Positions 22,787-31,525 of a stretch of DNA of 37,263 nt are shown here, one piece after another. The position numbers and the translations under genes are program-made. This DNA comes from SIG440 sp045646865 (GTDB lineage Bacteria; Bacillota; Clostridia; Monoglobales; Monoglobaceae): the NCBI GenBank assembly GCA_045646865.1, contig JAZRLM010000009.1, positions 1-37,263 of the forward strand. Reading direction: 5' to 3'. A model generated the notes under the pieces. It was given only the letters and a program-made list of their open reading frames with translations, was not told the origin of the DNA and did no database searches. Position 1 is the first letter of the stretch; the number at the start of each line of letters is the position of its first letter.

Positions 22787-24289
22787 TTATTTATCCAACG
22801 GCTTCATTGTCGGGAACAAGAGAACATCGCGGATTGCAACAGAATCGGTAAGGAGCATTGTCATTCTGTCGATGCCGTAGCCTATGCCGCCTGTGGGGGG
22901 CATACCGATTTCGAGTGCACGCATAAAGTCTTCGTCTGTTGTATTTGCCTCTTTGTCGCCAAGAGCAAGAAGCTCTTCCTGAGCCTTGAATCTTTCTCTC
23001 TGGTCAATTGGGTCGTTAAGCTCGGAATATGCATTTGCCATTTCCCAACCGTTCATAAAGAATTCAAACCTTTCAACGTATTCGGGGTTGTCGGGCTTTT
23101 TCTTTGTAAGAGGTGATATTTCAATGGGATGATCCATTACAAAAGTAGGCTGGATAAGATGTTCTTCAACATAATCTTCAAAGAAGGTATTTAAAATATC
23201 GCCCTTTTTGTGATGTGGTTCGTATTCTACGTCATGCTCGTCTGCAGCCTTGCGTGCGGCATCCAAATCTTTGATTTCGTTAAAATCAACACCTGCATAT
23301 TTCTTAACAGCGTCAACCATTGTAATTCTTTCAAAAGGCTTTCCCAAATCCATTTCGATACCGTTGTATGAAATTTTTGTTGAGCCAAGAACTTCGAGAG
23401 CTACGTGACGGAACAAATTTTCGGTCAGGTCCATCATACCGTGATAATCGGTATATGCCTGATAAAGTTCCATAAGAGTAAATTCGGGGTTATGTCTGGT
23501 ATCAAGACCTTCGTTACGGAAAACTCTGCCGATTTCGTAAACTCTTTCAAGTCCGCCGACAATAAGTCTTTTTAAGTACAATTCAAGTGAAATACGAAGC
23601 TTAAAATCTTCACCCAATGCGTTGAAGTGTGTTTCAAAGGGACGAGCTGCTGCACCGCCTGCGTTTGAAACAAGCATTGGAGTTTCAACCTCGATAAAGC
23701 CCTGAGCGTCCAAGTATTTACGAATGGTAGAAATAATCTTTGAACGCTTAACGAAAGTATCCTTAACTTCCTCGTTCATAATAAGGTCAACATATCTTTG
23801 TCTGTATCTCAGGTCGGTGTTGGTCATTCCATGGAATTTTTCGGGAAGGGGGTGTAGGGATTTGCTGAGAAGTGTGTAGCCGTTTGTGCGGACAGAAATC
23901 TCGCCCTTCTGTGTTCTGAAAACTTCACCGGTAACACCAACTAAGTCGCCGATGTCAAGCTTTTTGAACTTTTTGTAAACTTCCTCGCCCATATCGTCAC
24001 GGGTAACATAAAGCTGAATCTTGCCGTCTCTGTCGCGAAGGTCAAAGAATGAAGCCTTACCCATAACACGCTTTGACATAAGACGGCCTGCGATTGAAAC
24101 CTGTGCACCTTCCATTTTGTCAAAGTTGTCTATAATGTCGATTGTGTGATATTCCTGATTATAGGTGGTCACATCAAAGGGGTTTTCGCCCTCTTCCTGA
24201 AGCTGTGCAAGCTTGTCGCGTCTTACCTTTATGAGCTCGCCTATATCCTGCTGCTGCATTTGTCCATTTTGTACGTTGTTTTCGCTCAT
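22787..24289 (-). CDS. lysS: Lysyl-tRNA synthetase, class II
   Basis: 500 aa, the usual length. ATG 24289 follows AGGAGAG by 8 nt. The N-terminal OB-fold anticodon-binding domain (residues ~65-150, VSIAGRLMSKRVMGKASFFDLRD) is followed by the class II catalytic core. Motif 2 contains FRNEGLDTRHNPEFT and motif 3 is GGIGYGIDRMTMLLT near the C-terminus. It charges tRNA-Lys with lysine using ATP in the cytoplasm. It lies 17 nt after greA, an arrangement common in Clostridia. No T-box is seen in front; expression should come from the greA promoter. Confidence 0.98.
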   Translation of the reverse strand: MSENNVQNGQMQQQDIGELIKVRRDKLAQLQEEGENPFDVTTYNQEYHTIDIIDNFDKMEGAQVSIAGRLMSKRVMGKASFFDLRDRDGKIQLYVTRDDMGEEVYKKFKKLDIGDLVGVTGEVFRTQKGEISVRTNGYTLLSKSLHPLPEKFHGMTNTDLRYRQRYVDLIMNEEVKDTFVKRSKIISTIRKYLDAQGFIEVETPMLVSNAGGAAARPFETHFNALGEDFKLRISLELYLKRLIVGGLERVYEIGRVFRNEGLDTRHNPEFTLMELYQAYTDYHGMMDLTENLFRHVALEVLGSTKISYNGIEMDLGKPFERITMVDAVKKYAGVDFNEIKDLDAARKAADEHDVEYEPHHKKGDILNTFFEDYVEEHLIQPTFVMDHPIEISPLTKKKPDNPEYVERFEFFMNGWEMANAYSELNDPIDQRERFKAQEELLALGDKEANTTDEDFMRALEIGMPPTGGIGYGIDRMTMLLTDSVAIRDVLLFPTMKPLDK

Positions 24290-24306
24290 TAGTATTTCTC
24301 TCCTAT

Positions 24307-24783
24307 CTATTTGTCTATGCTGAGTATTTTAAACTGAATGGTGCCGCCGGGGGTTTCTACATCAACCACATCATCAACTTTTTTGCCGATGAGAGCACGT
24401 CCCACGGGAGATTCGTCAGAAATTTTGAACATATCGGGGTCTGCCTCGGTTGAGCCAACAATGTTGTACTCAATCTCTTCGTCAAACTCCTCGTCATAAA
24501 CTTTAACGCGGGTACCAACGCTTACAACATTAAGGTCAATATCGTCCTCGTCAATAACCTTTGCATTTTTCAGCATATTTTCAAGCTGAACAATTCTTGC
24601 TTCAACCTGAGCCTGTTCTTCTTTAGCTGCGTCATACTCGGAATTTTCAGATAAGTCACCAAAGCCGCGAGCGACTTTAATCTTTTCGGCAACCTCCTGA
24701 CGTTTCTGAGTTTTAAGCATTTCAAGCTCCTGTTCAAGCTTTAAAAGTCCTGCATCTGTAAGTAAAATCTGTTTGTTTTCCAT
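24307..24783 (-). CDS. greA: Transcription elongation factor GreA
   Basis: 158 aa, full length. The N-terminal coiled-coil (residues ~1-75) carries the tip acidic residues in GDLSENSEYDAAKEEQA, which reach into the RNA polymerase secondary channel and stimulate cleavage of backtracked RNA. The C-terminal FKBP-like domain includes ISDESPVGRALIGKKVDD. The ATG at 24783 has only a distant GGAAGG about 13 nt upstream. First gene of the greA-lysS operon, with a consensus promoter at 24872-24900. Confidence 0.97.
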   Translation of the reverse strand: MENKQILLTDAGLLKLEQELEMLKTQKRQEVAEKIKVARGFGDLSENSEYDAAKEEQAQVEARIVQLENMLKNAKVIDEDDIDLNVVSVGTRVKVYDEEFDEEIEYNIVGSTEADPDMFKISDESPVGRALIGKKVDDVVDVETPGGTIQFKILSIDK

Positions 24784-24871
24784 TTTATTTCTTGGCCTTC
24801 CTGCTCACATAATAGTCCTGTCCAGCCTTACCGTGAGCCCGTAAAGCACCTTTGTCGCATACAATTAATAT

Positions 24872-24900
24872 ATTATATATCAAGTTGCTCATAAAGTCAA
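24872..24900 (-). promoter_or_regulatory. Promoter of greA-lysS
   Basis: On the minus strand TTGACT, a 17-nt spacer and TATAAT. The -35 box overlaps the last codons of the upstream gene (stop at 24889). The leader is about 80 nt. An open frame that runs across this stretch is not a gene. Confidence 0.75.
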
Positions 24901-25614
24901 CTTTTTTTTGCCCATAATATAGGAAGAAATTTTTTTTGATGTATAAGCCTCTCCGATATATATCGCAACCTCGAAGAAATTGACATCGCATCCACCCATA
25001 TCAAGGTCAAGTTCTATGCCGTCAATCAGTATATCTCTGCCGATTCTTACCGCAGGAACGGTTAAATCAACCAAGATGTCGGCATCAGAATTGTCGTCAC
25101 AAGAGATTTCCGCAAAGGCGCCGGTTTCGTCAAAAAATCTTTCCCGAAAGCCTGACGCATCACCTTTGTCGGGAACACATAAAATCAACTTTTTTGTGTC
25201 ATAACAAAGCTCGGCGGCGAGATACTCAGTTATTCTGTCCATTTTATCTGCCCTTATACAAATTCTGCAATCGGGCGGATAAATACCGCATTTGGGAGCA
25301 ATATTCCTTATACAATCGGGAATGATGTACGAAAACACCTGAGAGCTGTTATCAGTCTTAATATCTGAATATTCACGCAGCAATGACGAAAATATTATTT
25401 TATCTATCCCTGAATCCTTAAGAACTTGTTCAGCCTTAAGAACTGCTTTTTTTATCCGTTTCGGGGATACCTCAGCAAGCCTTTCAGCAGAGTATGGAAT
25501 TCTTGAAATAATCAGTTCAAATGGGTTCTTTGCGCTATTTATAGTTTCTGTGCAGTATCTTTCAAAAAGGCTTTTGGGCTTTATCCTGCGTTCAGCAATA
25601 ATACCAATCCGCAC
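24889..25614 (-). CDS. Conserved protein of unknown function (241 aa)
   Basis: GTG start at 25614, with AGGAG 10 nt upstream. A soluble alpha/beta protein with no signal peptide: it begins RIGIIAERRIKPKSLFERYC, has four cysteines in the centre and one stretch CGIYPPDCRICIRADKMDR, then KKLILCVPDKGD and DILVDLTVPAVRIG. The last 60 aa contain DILIDGIELDLDMGGCDVNF. The pattern suggests a Rossmann-like fold, but no family is recognised. It begins 24 nt after the ctpA stop, so it is probably the tail gene of the ftsEX-ctpA transcript. Confidence 0.75.
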   Translation of the reverse strand: MRIGIIAERRIKPKSLFERYCTETINSAKNPFELIISRIPYSAERLAEVSPKRIKKAVLKAEQVLKDSGIDKIIFSSLLREYSDIKTDNSSQVFSYIIPDCIRNIAPKCGIYPPDCRICIRADKMDRITEYLAAELCYDTKKLILCVPDKGDASGFRERFFDETGAFAEISCDDNSDADILVDLTVPAVRIGRDILIDGIELDLDMGGCDVNFFEVAIYIGEAYTSKKISSYIMGKKKLTL

Positions 25615-25638
25615 GGCAAAAACTCTCCTGTAACAAAT

Positions 25639-26811
25639 TTATTTTTGTTTTACAACTTCTATTGCTTTTTGAAGCTGAAGGTCGTGTTCTGTATCAACTC
25701 CGCTGATTGCGGCGTATTCCTCGTCGGTCATTGTGACTTCTATATCAGGCATAATTCCCTGATGGTCGATACATACACCGCCCGGGGTATAGTATCTTGA
25801 ATCTGTAATCTTCATAATACTGCCGTCCCTGAATTTATATGGTATCTGTGTAACACCCTTACCAAAGGTCTTTTCGCCAATAATAGTTACAAGCCCGTGT
25901 GCTTGCAAAGCACCTACAAGGACTTCGCTTGCACTAGCGCTGCCGCCGTTTGTAAGCACCACCATTGGAAGTGATGTTTTGTCAGGTGTTGCCATATAAT
26001 CCCGTCTGCGGCCGTTTTTATCAAGAGTGTAAACAATCTCGCCCTCAGCAATAAAGGAATCTGCAATATTAACGGCAATTTCCATAAGACCGCCGGGATT
26101 GTTTCTCAGGTCCAGCACAAGACGTTTCATACCCTGGCCAACCAGTCCGTTGAACTGCTGTGCAAATTCGCTATAAGTATTAACACCAAACTGACTTATC
26201 TGGACGTATGCAACCTCATCATCAAGCATTTGTGATATAACGGTTTCGCGTCGGATATTTGCGCGGGTAAGGGTTATGTCCACAATTTCGCCGGTGGATT
26301 TTTTCAGGACAGACAATGTAACATCGGTTCCTTCAGGACCTTTCATATCTGCTGCAACAGCGTCAATGTTCATCCCTGCAACCGATTGTCCGTCTACACT
26401 CAGAATTTTATCCCCTGAGACAATGCCAGCCTTTTCGGCAGGTGAATCTTTAAGCGGAGAAACAATTGTTACACCGTTGCCGTCGCCTTCTTCGGATATA
26501 TAAAGGCCAACGCCGGTGTAGTCATCAGATTCAACGTTCTGAACAAAGCTTTCTGCCTCGTCATCGGACATATAAATGGTGTATGGGTCCTCAAGACTGA
26601 GCGACGCACCAAGAAGGGCGCCGTCAACCAGTTCCTGAGTGTCAATATTTTCATAATAGAATTTGTCAAGAACATCAAGCCCCAATTTAAATTTGAAAAA
26701 ATCCTTGAAATTAAGTAAGCCAAAGGGATTAACCGTCATAACTGTTCCCAATGCGGTTGCAACAATCAATATTACCGCACAGATAACCAGAACAGATTTT
26801 TTTATATACAT
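25639..26811 (-). CDS. S41 C-terminal processing protease (CtpA type)
   Basis: 390 aa with an N-terminal signal anchor (SVLVICAVILIVATALGTV). Then come a PDZ domain (~90-175: GVGLYISEEGDG, SPAEKAGIVSGDKILSVDGQ) and the S41 protease domain (LVLDLRNNPGG). The nucleophilic serine lies in NGGSASASEV (about residue 290) and the general-base lysine in EKTFGKG (about 315), so it is intact. It acts outside the membrane on secreted or envelope proteins. The operon position after a peptidoglycan hydrolase suggests control of wall enzymes or sporulation signalling. AAAGG lies 10 nt before the ATG. Confidence 0.95.
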   Translation of the reverse strand: MYIKKSVLVICAVILIVATALGTVMTVNPFGLLNFKDFFKFKLGLDVLDKFYYENIDTQELVDGALLGASLSLEDPYTIYMSDDEAESFVQNVESDDYTGVGLYISEEGDGNGVTIVSPLKDSPAEKAGIVSGDKILSVDGQSVAGMNIDAVAADMKGPEGTDVTLSVLKKSTGEIVDITLTRANIRRETVISQMLDDEVAYVQISQFGVNTYSEFAQQFNGLVGQGMKRLVLDLRNNPGGLMEIAVNIADSFIAEGEIVYTLDKNGRRRDYMATPDKTSLPMVVLTNGGSASASEVLVGALQAHGLVTIIGEKTFGKGVTQIPYKFRDGSIMKITDSRYYTPGGVCIDHQGIMPDIEVTMTDEEYAAISGVDTEHDLQLQKAIEVVKQK

Positions 26812-26851
26812 AATCTACTGACCTTTCGGATGAAATTTCTTAACAAAGTTT

Positions 26852-26876
26852 CATCCCTTCATTTTATGAAGGGATG
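26852..26876. terminator. Hairpin between the M23 hydrolase and ctpA
   Basis: CATCCCTTCA and TGAAGGGATG form a perfect 10-bp stem with a 5-nt loop. No T-run follows on the minus strand, so it may act as an attenuator or RNA-stability element inside the operon. Confidence 0.55.
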
Positions 26877-26932
26877 GTGGTATATACATTATCCTATGCA
26901 GACAAGGATAACTTAATTACTGTATTTAATAT

Positions 26933-28081
26933 TTATTTGAAATACTGCATCGGGTCAACTGCAGCGCCGTTTATCAGTATCTCAAAATGGAGGTGAGGGC
27001 CTGTGGAATTTCCCGTTGAGCCTACAAGACCGATTTGCTGACCCTTTTGGACAGTCTGACCTCTGGAAACACCGATAGAGCTCATATGTGCATAAAGTGT
27101 TGCACGACCGCCGCCGTGGTCAATAACTACGCAGTTGCCGTAGCCGGAATTCCAGCCTGCAAGAGTAACAGTACCTGAATTTGCGGCAACGATTGATGCA
27201 CCGTATGATGCACCGATGTCTGTGCCTGTATGTCTTTTATAAACCCCTGACACCGGATTTTTTCTTCGCGGCGAGAAATGCGAGGTTATGTAATAACAGC
27301 TTGGCGTAGGCCATGTAAATTCTCCGCCGACATATGCTCTGCCGCCTGAAGAAGTACTAAGCGAGCCTGAAAGACTGCGGCGAAGATTTTCCATTGCGGC
27401 ATCTGCCTGGTCAATAACCTTCTGATATGCAGCAGCATCGCTTTCAAGCTCTTTCATATATGCCTTTTGTTCCTGCTGCTTTTTATCAAGTGCGGCTTTT
27501 TGCGAAGTCAGTTCGGCTTTGGAATTTTCCTGCTCCTGTTTAAGATTTGCAATTTCATCACGGGCAGCTTCAATTTCAAGTCGGGTTGCCTCCATCTTGT
27601 CAAATATGTCTTTGTCGTGCTGAGAAATTTCCTGTATGATTTCAACCTTATCAACAAGGTCGCCAAAATTCTTTGCAGAGAACAACATTTCAAGATAACT
27701 TACATCACCCTGTTCGCACATAACACGAAAGCGGCTTTTGAAAAGGTCGTACTGTGTTTCGGCTTTCAGGGTTGCAGCATCAAGCTTTACCTGCTGCTCG
27801 GCTAGACTTTTTTCGGTTTGGGCAATTTCTGCGTTTGCCGCGTTAATTTTTGTCTGAATTACGCCGGCTTCTTTTTCAAGAGCCTCCATAGCATGAAGAG
27901 TTTTTTCGCGCTTGGCTTTTGTATTTTCAAGCTGTTGCTGTGCTTCGTTCTTTTTCTGTTGCTGTTTATTTATTTCTGCCTGAGAGGCTGAAACCCATAT
28001 GGGGACAATTGCAGCCATCAGACCTAAAACCATAAGGACAGCAATGACCAGAGAAATTATACGAACCATTTTTTTGTTCAA
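26933..28081 (-). CDS. EnvC/PcsB-like coiled-coil peptidoglycan hydrolase (M23)
   Basis: 382 aa from a TTG start at 28081 (AGGAG 9 nt upstream; the ATG four codons later is too far). A signal peptide (~1-32) precedes a long coiled coil (~33-240, KKNEAQQQLENTKAKREKTL, SLAEQQVKLDAATLK), then a LytM/M23 domain (~268-382). The zinc ligands are present: HTGTDIG and HLHFE. It should cut peptide crosslinks in the wall. FtsX partners in other bacteria (EnvC, PcsB, CwlO) share this coiled-coil layout, and here ftsX ends 22 nt upstream. FtsEX-gated septal or side-wall cleavage is thus the likely role. Confidence 0.93.
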   Translation of the reverse strand: MNKKMVRIISLVIAVLMVLGLMAAIVPIWVSASQAEINKQQQKKNEAQQQLENTKAKREKTLHAMEALEKEAGVIQTKINAANAEIAQTEKSLAEQQVKLDAATLKAETQYDLFKSRFRVMCEQGDVSYLEMLFSAKNFGDLVDKVEIIQEISQHDKDIFDKMEATRLEIEAARDEIANLKQEQENSKAELTSQKAALDKKQQEQKAYMKELESDAAAYQKVIDQADAAMENLRRSLSGSLSTSSGGRAYVGGEFTWPTPSCYYITSHFSPRRKNPVSGVYKRHTGTDIGASYGASIVAANSGTVTLAGWNSGYGNCVVIDHGGGRATLYAHMSSIGVSRGQTVQKGQQIGLVGSTGNSTGPHLHFEILINGAAVDPMQYFK

Positions 28082-28102
28082 TTTAAATCACTCCTGACAT
28101 TT

Positions 28103-28993
28103 TTAAACGTGCAGATGCTTTCTTATCGACATTGCACTTCCCAGCATACCAAAACCCATTCCGATAATGAGGAAGGATATAATTATAATGTTAAGAACCT
28201 GAGCAGACGAAAGAAGGGTGAGATTGCCCATAAATGACTGAACAGCCGGAAGAACCGAGCCATAACCAAACATGACTATAACTGTTGCAATTGCGGCACC
28301 TACCGCGCCAAGAAGCATACCTTCGACAATAAACGGCCATCTGATAAACCAGTTTGTGGCGCCCACGAATTTCATAATGTTTATTTCCTTGCGCCTTGAG
28401 AACATTCCCAGCTTTATGGTGTTGGAAATAATGAAAACAGAAATCGCTGCCAGAATAAGCATAAGCCAAACGCTGACATGCTGTACGGCATTGGTGATTG
28501 AAAGTATCTTCTGAATCAAATCCTGTCGGTTGACAACCTCTTCGACTCCTGCAATCTGCGAGGCAGCCTCGGCAACCTCGTTTGCCTTAGTAACATCTTC
28601 GAGTGACAGAATGTATGCATCACGAAGGGGGTTGTCCTGTTCAAGAGTGTCAATAACCTCGGCTTGTTCCTGATAAACGCCCTCTTTATAGTTCAGCAGA
28701 CGTTCTTCCTTGGTATAAAGCTGAGCTTCCTTTACATAAGGAATTTCTGTCAGCTGACTGCCGATGGCACGAACGCTGTCGCGGTCCATTTCGTTGGGTA
28801 CATAAACGTTGATTTCGCATTGTTCCTTTATCTGGTCGCCAATGGTGTTGAGATTCAAGCCCAAAAGCACAAAAACGCCCAGAAGGACAAGACTTGCAAC
28901 AACAATACCGATTGATGCCAATGTCATAAGGCTGTTGGATATAAGACCCTTAAAGCCCTGAACAATAAAATATTTCAGATTTCTAAATATCAT
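28103..28993 (-). CDS. ftsX: Cell division ABC transporter permease FtsX
   Basis: 296 aa from ATG 28993, overlapping ftsE by 11 nt; the in-frame upstream extension is within ftsE. Four membrane segments: one near residue 25-45 (LASIGIVVASLVLLGVFVLL), then a large extracytoplasmic loop (INVYVPNEMDRDSVRAIGSQL, ~60-160), and three C-terminal helices (VWLMLILAAISVFIIS, LGAVGAAIATVIVMFGYG, IIIISFLIIGMGFGMLG). The REINIMKFVGATNWFIRWPF loop is the family's signature. FtsX passes the ATP-driven signal of FtsE to an extracellular hydrolase, here the M23 protein next door. Confidence 0.96.
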   Translation of the reverse strand: MIFRNLKYFIVQGFKGLISNSLMTLASIGIVVASLVLLGVFVLLGLNLNTIGDQIKEQCEINVYVPNEMDRDSVRAIGSQLTEIPYVKEAQLYTKEERLLNYKEGVYQEQAEVIDTLEQDNPLRDAYILSLEDVTKANEVAEAASQIAGVEEVVNRQDLIQKILSITNAVQHVSVWLMLILAAISVFIISNTIKLGMFSRRKEINIMKFVGATNWFIRWPFIVEGMLLGAVGAAIATVIVMFGYGSVLPAVQSFMGNLTLLSSAQVLNIIIISFLIIGMGFGMLGSAMSIRKHLHV

Positions 28994-29672
28994 ATCCGTA
29001 AGCACCTTCTTCCTCGTCACGAACCAGATTGCCGTTTTCGATAGCAAGAACACGCATATGCATATCGTCAACAAAGTTCTTGGCATGAGTTGCAACAATC
29101 ATAGTGGTTCCGCGCTTGTTAATGTCAACAAGCAATTGCATAATTTCGTTTGCTGTGTCGGGGTCAAGATTACCGGTTGGCTCGTCGGCAATAATAACCG
29201 GCGGTTTGTTTACCAATGCACGGGCAAGAGAGACCCTTTGCTGTTCGCCACCCGAAAGCTGCCCGGGTTTCATTCTTGCTTTATGTGCAAGACCCACAAG
29301 GGATAAAACGTTGGGCACGTTGCGGCGGATTTCGGCACGTGATGCGCCGATAACCTGCATTGCAAAGGCAACATTTTCATAAACGGTTTTGTTGGGAAGT
29401 AATCTGAAATCCTGAAAAACCATACCGATATTTCGTCTGAGATAGGGGATGCGTTTTTTGGGGAGCTCGTTAAGATTCATTCCGTTAACAATGATTTCAC
29501 CCTGATTGGGGGTTGCTTCCTTGATAATCAGTTTTGTCAGGGTTGACTTGCCTGCACCTGAGGGCCCAACCAAAAAGACAAATTCACCCTTATCTATAAA
29601 GAATGATACGTCGTCAAGGGCGCGAACACCGGTATCTTCGTAAGTTTTGGATACATTTTTAAATTCAATCAT
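28983..29672 (-). CDS. ftsE: Cell division ATP-binding protein FtsE
   Basis: 229 aa from ATG 29672 (MIEFKNVSKTY); the longer frame to 29714 adds only a low-similarity tail. ABC ATPase motifs: Walker A GPSGAGKST, Q-loop FQDFRLL, signature LSGGEQQR, Walker B VIIADEPTGNLD and the H-loop ATH. It is the cytoplasmic motor of FtsEX. The ribosome binding site is weak and distant (AAAGG, ~13 nt). It follows the regulator gene by 53 nt. Confidence 0.97.
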   Translation of the reverse strand: MIEFKNVSKTYEDTGVRALDDVSFFIDKGEFVFLVGPSGAGKSTLTKLIIKEATPNQGEIIVNGMNLNELPKKRIPYLRRNIGMVFQDFRLLPNKTVYENVAFAMQVIGASRAEIRRNVPNVLSLVGLAHKARMKPGQLSGGEQQRVSLARALVNKPPVIIADEPTGNLDPDTANEIMQLLVDINKRGTTMIVATHAKNFVDDMHMRVLAIENGNLVRDEEEGAYGYDI

Positions 29673-29725
29673 AATTCTTGCTTGGCCTTTCCGCTCTGCC
29701 GCGTGGGCAGGCAACCACCCACAGA

Positions 29726-30811
29726 TTAAATTCTGGTGGGCTCTGAAGTAAGATATTTATTAACCATCATCGCTACCTTGAATATGATAGCATCATCAAA
29801 TTCGCGCAGGTCAAGACCTGTAAGCTTTTTGATTTTATCCAGTCTGTAAACCAGAGTGTTTCTGTGTACAAACAGTTTTCGCGAGGTTTCCGAAACGTTA
29901 AGGTTGTTTTCAAAGAATTTCTGTATGGTATAAATTGTTTCACTATCCAGAACAGAAATGGATTCCTTTTTGAAAACTTCTTTTAAAAACAGCTCGCAAA
30001 GTGTGGTAGGAAGCTGATAAATAAGTCTGCCGATACCAAGGTTGTCATAACTGATGATGTTCTTTTCGGTGTCAAAAACTTTACCTACCTCCAGTGCAAT
30101 TCTTGCTTCGCGGTATGCACGGGCAAGTTCGGGAATGGAGTCAACTACTGTGGATATACCAAGTGTAACCTTAACCATAGCTTCGGAGTTGATTGTATCG
30201 TGCATTTCCTGAGCCTGTTTGATAATATCCTTCACATCTGTGCCGATCTTTACTTCTTTGACAATGGCAAAGTCACGGTCATCAATGCGGATAACAAAAT
30301 CCTTTGCCTTGTCAGGAAATATGCTTTGAAGAATGTCTACCATTGAAACATCAACGCTTTTGTGAGTTCTTATAAGGTAAACAACCCTTTCGCAATCTAC
30401 CATAAGTTTAAGTTCGCGGCTTCTGTATATTATGTCGTTGGGCAGAACATTGTCAAGAATGACATTTTTCATAAAGCTGTTGCGGTCGTACTTTTCGTCA
30501 TAATACTGCTTGATTGTCAGAAAATGAGTGCAAAGAAATGCCGCATAGCCTTTTGCCAGCTCGTCGGAGCCTTCGCAGAAAACAACATAAATGTTTTTGT
30601 TGCAGGTCTCAATTTTGCGAAAAACATAGCCGCCGCCAACGTATTCGTCGTTATTTGTTTCAAAATGAGCAATTACAGCCTCGTTCTGATGACCGACCTT
30701 AGATTCGTCGCTGCAGGCAATGATATAGCCTCCGTCATCCATAATGCCGATTTTTCTGCGAACATCCTTTTTTAATTGATTGCAGGTGTTCTGAAATATT
30801 CTGTTTTGCAT
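29726..30811 (-). CDS. CdaR/PucR-type transcriptional regulator
   Basis: 361 aa from ATG 30811 with GGAGG 7 nt upstream. The C-terminal ~60 aa are the PucR-type HTH (ENNLNVSETSRKLFVHRNTLVYRLDKIKKLTGLDLREFDDA). The central part (~150-290) resembles the GGDEF-like/CdaR middle domain (VIRIDDRDFAIVKEV, ELARAYREARIALEVG). The N-terminal 140 aa (QNTCNQLKKDVRRKIGIMDDGGYIIACSD) look like a ligand-sensing region of the CdaR sugar-diacid type. The ligand is unknown. It lies first in the ftsEX transcript, with its own consensus promoter, so it may control that group or merely share its transcript. Confidence 0.88.
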   Translation of the reverse strand: MQNRIFQNTCNQLKKDVRRKIGIMDDGGYIIACSDESKVGHQNEAVIAHFETNNDEYVGGGYVFRKIETCNKNIYVVFCEGSDELAKGYAAFLCTHFLTIKQYYDEKYDRNSFMKNVILDNVLPNDIIYRSRELKLMVDCERVVYLIRTHKSVDVSMVDILQSIFPDKAKDFVIRIDDRDFAIVKEVKIGTDVKDIIKQAQEMHDTINSEAMVKVTLGISTVVDSIPELARAYREARIALEVGKVFDTEKNIISYDNLGIGRLIYQLPTTLCELFLKEVFKKESISVLDSETIYTIQKFFENNLNVSETSRKLFVHRNTLVYRLDKIKKLTGLDLREFDDAIIFKVAMMVNKYLTSEPTRI

Positions 30812-30903
30812 CCGGATACCTCCATGTAACACTTTTAAACCTTATAGGCTCTATGCCCGAGGTTTAGGGGGGAATGAACATTTTCCCACCATAATACCTT
30901 AAC

Positions 30904-30932
30904 ATTATACCGCTTTTTTCTTCAAATTGCAA
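30904..30932 (-). promoter_or_regulatory. Promoter of the regulator-ftsEX operon
   Basis: On the minus strand TTGCAA, 17-nt spacer, TATAAT, about 95 nt before the regulator start. The rest of the 30812-31525 gap holds the repeats listed below and the amidase promoter; no gene was found in it. Confidence 0.75.
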
Positions 30933-31098
30933 GGTTTTTGTGCAATTTTTACAAAAAATTAAGAAAAACCGTCCACGCCCCCGACATTTCGGCGTTTTTG
31001 TGGTCTTTGCCTGATTCCATCCGCCCGGCTGAGTAAAGCTGTTTTTTATCCGGCATTTTTCGCCCCACCGTTTTTCTTATATTTTCGTTAGTAGTTCC

Positions 31099-31121
31099 GA
31101 TTACGGATAAAATCCGTAATC
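31099..31121. repeat. Perfect hairpin next to the intergenic repeat
   Basis: GATTACGGAT and ATCCGTAATC form a 10-bp stem with an AAA loop. It directly abuts the palindromic element at 31122-31240 and may belong to it. Confidence 0.6.
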
Positions 31122-31240
31122 TAACACCTCATCAGTCACCTATCGGCGACAGCTTCCCCTCAAGGGGAAGCCCAAAACTTTATAAATTAAGCCTTCTCCT
31201 TCGAGGAGAAGGGGGACCGCTTGCGGTGAATGAGGTGTTA
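31122..31240. repeat. MITE-like palindromic intergenic repeat
   Basis: The 119-bp unit has inverted ends TAACACCTCAT ... ATGAGGTGTTA. Inside are two hairpins: CTTCCCCT/AGGGGAAG and CCTTCTCC/GGAGAAGG. I recall similar ACACCTCATC...-ended repeats scattered between genes in many gut Clostridia. It encodes nothing visible. Lengthy pairing could fold the whole unit into one RNA cruciform. Confidence 0.65.
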
Positions 31241-31456
31241 TAAATAAAAGTTGTACGAAATGTCCGTTTCGGTTGGGATTATAATATAATTAAGGGGGGA
31301 CGATGAACGCATATATATACCCCTTATAGTTGACTGGTAAACCGTAATAAGGCTTTGTAACCAACATTTAACAGTTCTGTAATAAAGTTTGTTAATGTTG
31401 CGGGATAAATCTATCTTTATTTCTACATTTTTCAAAAAATTATTTCTTAAATTCTA

Positions 31457-31485
31457 TTGAAAATCCACAAAATATGATGTATACT
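31457..31485 (+). promoter_or_regulatory. Promoter of the SLH-amidase/U32 operon
   Basis: TTGAAA, 17-nt spacer, TATACT, about 40 nt upstream of the ATG at 31526. Confidence 0.75.
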
Positions 31486-31525
31486 TATATTCGGAATATT
31501 ATCACTAAAAAGAGGAATATGCAAA

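Noticed and set aside
24785..24991. A minus-strand 68-codon frame before greA
   Set aside because: It overlaps the greA promoter and the end of the upstream gene, with no ribosome binding site; better read as a 5' leader.
31238..31435. A minus-strand 65-codon frame in the intergenic gap
   Set aside because: No ribosome binding site, low-complexity composition, and it begins in the AT-rich stretch before the amidase promoter.
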